Source: Coptis chinensis
Taxonomy: Eukaryota; Streptophyta; Magnoliopsida; Ranunculales; Ranunculaceae
Direction of reading: 5' to 3'
Assembly (NCBI GenBank): GCA_015680905.1
Contig: CM027380.1
Span: forward strand, 18,680,001-18,744,000
Length of the DNA: 64,000 bases
This document shows positions 60,280-64,000 of the stretch, in pieces (the stretch's first letter is position 1; each line of letters starts with the position of its first letter). The notes under the pieces are model-generated. The model was given only the letters and a program-made list of their open reading frames with translations. It was not told where the DNA came from and did no database searches. The translations under genes and the position numbers were made by a program.

Positions 60280-63132
60280 ATGGATGTTTCAGATGAACCA
60301 GTGGTTTTGATTACTGGTTGTTCAGGAGGAGGTATTGGTCACTCCCTAGCACAAGCTTTTGCTTCAAAGAAATGTTTAGTTGTAGCAACAACTAGATCTC
60401 TGGCTTCAATGAAAGACCTTGAAAGTGATCCTAGATTTTCACTTCATGAACTGGATGTTCAGTCTGATGAAAGTGTTAGAAATGTTTTAACTAGTGTGCT
60501 TGATAAGTTTGGTCGTATCGATATCGTCGTCAATAATGCTGGTGTTCATTGCGTTGCTCCTTTGGCTGAAATCCCTCTTTCTTCATTAGAGCACACTTTC
60601 AATACCAATGTCTATGGTAATCTGTTCAACTCATCATTCAATATTTGCTTACTTTCTTGAATTAATTGATTTGTCTGAATTTTACTATGGTGGTGTTCAA
60701 TGTGTGAATTTGGAATGTGAATATAGTGAATGTAGATATTGGATCTGACACGCTGAACACTTTTTTTTTTGGTTGGCAACACGCTGAACACTGACTAATA
60801 GGTAACATTATTCTTGAATATTTCATAGTGATTTCTTGGAGATAAATTTGTGAAAATACTGTTTTTTATATATATATATTATTTTTGTTATTATTATTAT
60901 AAATATTATCAATCTATCCGCTGTAATATTAGCAAGCCTGAACTAGGAATTATGAATGACCTAACACTGGTCTCTAGTTTTTTTTTTTTTTGTGAGAGTA
61001 GACTCTAGTATTTAGCTTACAAAAAAATTTAATTTGTTTATAACCTTTTCCAAGTATGTGGAATGAAGGAACATATATGAAAGAAGTAATCTGAACAATC
61101 TTTCAGAGAAGCATCTGTTTTGATTTTTTTACAATGCTATTTTCTATTGTTGAGGAACCTTCTTCCTTAAGTTGTATGTCACATTGTTGTGTACTACGAA
61201 GTAGGGAAGGTGGCCAAGAAACTTCTCATTTTGTTATTTCTGACTTCTGAGTGGGGCAGAAGGCCTCAGCCCTCAGGGCCACTCTCTAATGGCATATTGG
61301 TCATAAGCAAGGTTCAAAAACCAATAATAACAGTAGCATCTTGAGCTATCTAAACTCTAGACAAAGAATGAGGAAATTAATTTTATTTTCCCATTTATAT
61401 AGCAAAAGAAATCCTCTTTTATTACTTACACATCGCTTTCAGTTGGGATGAGGCGATAATTAATATATCCAGGCAGTGTTATACTACTATAACAACCTCT
61501 TTCAAGCCTTGGTCATGCCTAATATATATTCAGCTGATCAATAATTGTCACCTATGCTGATTTCTGTTGCTCTAGACGTCTGCTTCCTGCAAGATGATCT
61601 CCGACATTGCATTCCAGATAGCTTAGATATTACGCTCTTTTCTGTGGTCCTTGGTTTTGTACTCATTGTTGCAAGGAGTTACAAACACATCTAGTTGAAC
61701 GTTCCCTCACTGTGAATTGTGCGGTTTGCTTACCTTAGTATGTCCATTAATTCTTATCAGCTTCTTTACATATCTGACATGATACTTAGAGCTTGAAATT
61801 GGAAATAGATTGGTAGACTTCCATCTAATAAGGTTCCTAACACCCTCTGAGTCAATTGTTGGAATCACCACTAGGAAGTAACATTCCGAAGCAAAATGGG
61901 GAATCTAACCGAACCACCACTCACCCTTGGGCCGACCCTCCTGAAGTGTAGATGTTTTTTCCCCATAGGATATAACATAGATTCGATCAAAATAATAACT
62001 ACATATGAAGTTATGTAGTTATGTGAATTTGCAACATCGAAAAAGTGGGTTGGTGCAAGGTCTTTAAAAGGGCATCCAGAGCATAGTAAAAGACTGGAAG
62101 GATAACTTGGTTTGGTAGTCCGTAGAGGTATGAATCACATTGAGAGAATGTACAGGTCGAAAAAACATATGAATGTGATGAATCCTGAAGTTACTGAGAC
62201 TATGATGATGCAAAACAAAGTTGTTTAGGAACATGATGTGTGTTTCTAACTTTCTATAACACATTGCAGATGGTGTTCAAATCCTCGTTTAGATTTACAT
62301 TTATGTTTTACAGGTCCAATGAGGTTAATTCAGGCCGTCGTGCCTCACATGGCGACTAGGAGAAAGGGAAAGATAGTAAATATTGGAAGTGTTAGCGCTT
62401 TGGCTCCTGGACCCTGGGCGGGTGCTTACTCTGCTTCCAAAGCTGCTCTTCATGCCTTAACTGACAGCTTAAGGTTTCAATGCTTTCTCCCTTGTTTATT
62501 CTTTACCTCAAAAGATTTTAAATATATCTCATGTGGTTGTATTTATTAACTTCTCTCAGCAGTATCTTCATACTTATTTTCCCTCAATTCATAACAGTCC
62601 TCTCATCCTCTGGGACTAATTGGTCCAGTGTAAGGTCCCACCAATTCTGGTTGCAGATATAGGATCTTATCTTTTTGAGATGTTCTGCAGATTATGAACT
62701 TTGTCTAGTCTATAGTTTATCTTTGTAGTCCAAAAATCTTTTCTATTCTTGAATTTTTAGACTGTGATATAGGTTGCACAAACATATGTTTGCAGATTGG
62801 AACTGCGAACTTTTGGAATCGATGTAATTAGTGTGGTTCTGGGGGCAGTAAAAACAAATTTAGCTACTACTTCCGCAGCTAGATACAAGCGGATGCCTGA
62901 GTGGAGGCTTTATAAACCATTTAATGATGTCATTCATTCAAGAGCCACCCTGTCACACACTGTGAATGCTACCACAGTTGAAGAGTTCGCTAAAAAGACA
63001 GTTGACGCTGTTCTGAAAAAGAATCCATCAGCATGGTTCACGTATGGTCAGTATTCCACAGTTTCGGCTATCCTGTATCACCTGCCACTTTCTATAAGAG
63101 ATTTTATCCTTAGCAAGGCTATGAAATGTTAA
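60280..63132 (+). CDS. Short-chain dehydrogenase/reductase, AYR1-like (three exons)
   Basis: Exons are 60280-60616, 62314-62473 and 62796-63132. Introns are 1697 and 322 bp, both GT...AG. The joined frame is 834 nt, 277 residues plus stop. The ATG at 60280 is the first in frame after the 5' flank. Features of a classical SDR: the cofactor loop TGCSGGGIG at residues 12-20, NNAG at 85-88, Asn110 (NTNVYG), Ser138/Ser140, and the catalytic YSASK with Tyr151 and Lys155. There is an Arg after the second beta strand (TTR, 37-39), which suits NADPH. The length and C-terminal region ([16 protein letters not shown], then a hydrophobic [13 protein letters not shown]) fit plant proteins annotated as NADPH-dependent 1-acyldihydroxyacetone-phosphate reductases, which act in ether or glycerolipid synthesis at membranes. 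The enzyme activity is inferred from the family. It is the only intact member here; inverted and tandem relatives (3367-19075, 25490-26180) are dead. Confidence 0.92.
60617..62313 (+). other. SDR intron 1
   Basis: GTAATC...TTTACAG. It contains an AT microsatellite (about 60866-60905) and an A/T-rich block. It is almost colinear with the split intron of copy 1 (8008-8703, 13300-13909, 18333-18740, reversed), and shows the state before the two LTR insertions there. Confidence 0.85.
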
Positions 63133-63629
63133 AGCCTCCTGCAGCTGTCGTCTAAAGCGAAGGTTCGCTTTATAGTTTCTAAATGGCTGCTTAATTACAA
63201 AATAAGTTCATGCGTTTCATTTAGTACTTGATTTTATTTCTTTTATGTATTAGAACATCTGAAGAAGTGTTGTATACTTGTATCTATGGTTTTTTGGGAA
63301 AGTGCAAGTAGTTAATTTCTTTGGTAGCATCTTGAAAGTTTACCAGGCTGGAAACTTGATTGGCTATCAGGTGCGTAGTGCAATTTTAAATAGATTGTTT
63401 GGTATGCATATTTTGTACCTACCATAAAATGCAGAAGGAAGAAAATTGGTTCATAAATCACAATCAGATTATTGAATTAACATAAGCCGACAAGTTGAAT
63501 TGTGTATTCATCTTATATGCATATTTTGAGTTATGAATGGATGATCACCTGATTGTTCATTTGGATATCTGCATTGGATCTATCTTTCAACTTTCAACTT
63601 TCAACTTTCACTCGCATGGACAACCACAC
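63133..63629 (+). other. SDR 3' flank
   Basis: No further gene. Reverse-related to 2755-3366 and 27240-27584. It contains a short CTTTCAA repeat at 63586-63610. Confidence 0.7.
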
Positions 63630-64000
63630 TGTCACACCCCAAATTTTTGTTTTGAAAAGATAACACACAGAACTTACTTTTTTATGTTTTACAAAAATAC
63701 TCAATCTCATTCTAAGTGAACGAAAACTAGGTTAGAACGAGTGCACAGAAACTCATTTCTGACGCACTGTTTTCTGCCAGTCAAACTTCCAGACGTCATA
63801 ATTAATTCCACAGGCCTCGGAATGCGATGAGGCTAATTGGAATAGAAAGAAGACTTCCAAATCTTACTCTTTTATGTTTTATAAAAAAATCTAACTCTCA
63901 CCTCAACTATTTTAAAACTGGACTAGAACACAGTGCACAGAAACTGATTTCTGACGCACTGTTTTCTGTCAACCAAACTTCCAAACATTATATCTACCAC
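63630..64000 (+). repeat. Start of an LTR-like repeat, cut by the window edge
   Basis: TGTCACACCCCAAATTTTTG is the kind of terminus found on large plant LTRs. It begins where the SDR 3' flank loses similarity to its other copies. Inside, two blocks about 192 bp apart share GCACAGAAACT, ATTTCTGACGCACTGTTTTC and CAAACTTCCA (about 63742-63795 and 63934-63990), so the sequence has tandem units. The rest lies outside the window. Confidence 0.6.

Noticed and set aside
1..64000. A coherent undescribed multi-gene system or biosynthetic cluster
   Set aside because: Apart from one SDR gene, the recognisable coding sequence is transposon-derived, pseudogenic or captured; no co-oriented set of intact host genes is present.

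Overview
The window is nuclear DNA of a flowering plant, almost certainly a eudicot. The evidence is AT-rich sequence, spliced genes with GT-AG introns, plant-type Copia, Ty3/gypsy and CACTA (En/Spm) transposons, and multi-kilobase solo LTRs. I see no bacterial, organellar or viral gene cluster, no CRISPR array, and no tRNA or rRNA gene. The species cannot be named from the sequence alone.

Only one intact host gene is convincing. It is a three-exon short-chain dehydrogenase/reductase (SDR) of 277 residues on the + strand at 60280-63132, resembling plant NADPH-dependent 1-acyldihydroxyacetone-phosphate reductases. The gene belongs to a broken family cluster. A full-length inverted copy lies at 3367-19075 (- strand), frameshifted and split by three LTR elements. 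A second, much decayed copy is at 25490-26900 (- strand). Orphan 5' flank (about 2125-2620) and 3' flank (27240-27584) mark further units of a former tandem array. The left part of the window is therefore a minus-strand SDR array, and the right end holds a plus-strand member.

Left to right: AT-rich spacer and SDR flank (1-3366); SDR pseudogene copy 1, with a gag-less Copia element in intron 2 (3918-7782), a complete but decayed Copia in intron 1 (8704-13294), and a non-autonomous LTR element carrying both gypsy-like protease and Copia-like RNase H remnants, also in intron 1 (13915-18327); a probable solo LTR (19572-25449) that itself contains a Copia element (19739-25090); SDR copy 2 (25490-26900); a truncated Copia (27585-29792) cut by a gypsy-type LTR and gag region (29793 to about 33400); repeat-rich spacer; a CACTA transposon with a decayed tnp2-type transposase (about 35170-40468); a second CACTA-like element enclosing a captured host-gene fragment of the DUF3527 type (40488-43334); unidentified exons (44393-45616); a 3.6-kb solo LTR (46485-50094); a Copia element (50650-59387) with a second, oppositely oriented 3.5-kb solo LTR inside it (53765-57249); the SDR promoter and gene (59388-63132); and the start of another LTR-like repeat at the right edge (63630-64000).

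Target-site duplications (TSDs) are readable for the main LTR insertions: ACAAC, TAAGC, AATAT, AAAGT, GTTTG, GCAGG, GTTCC and CATAT. They give a relative order. The SDR duplications came first, then the insertions into copy 1 and the spacers, with nested insertions last. I found no coherent new multi-gene system. The best leads are the inverted SDR gene/pseudogene pair, the transposon-captured DUF3527 fragment, the mixed gypsy/Copia LTR element, dense W-box-like arrays in the large LTRs, and a skewed CTG/CAG to CG pattern that may reflect sequencing error at methylated sites.
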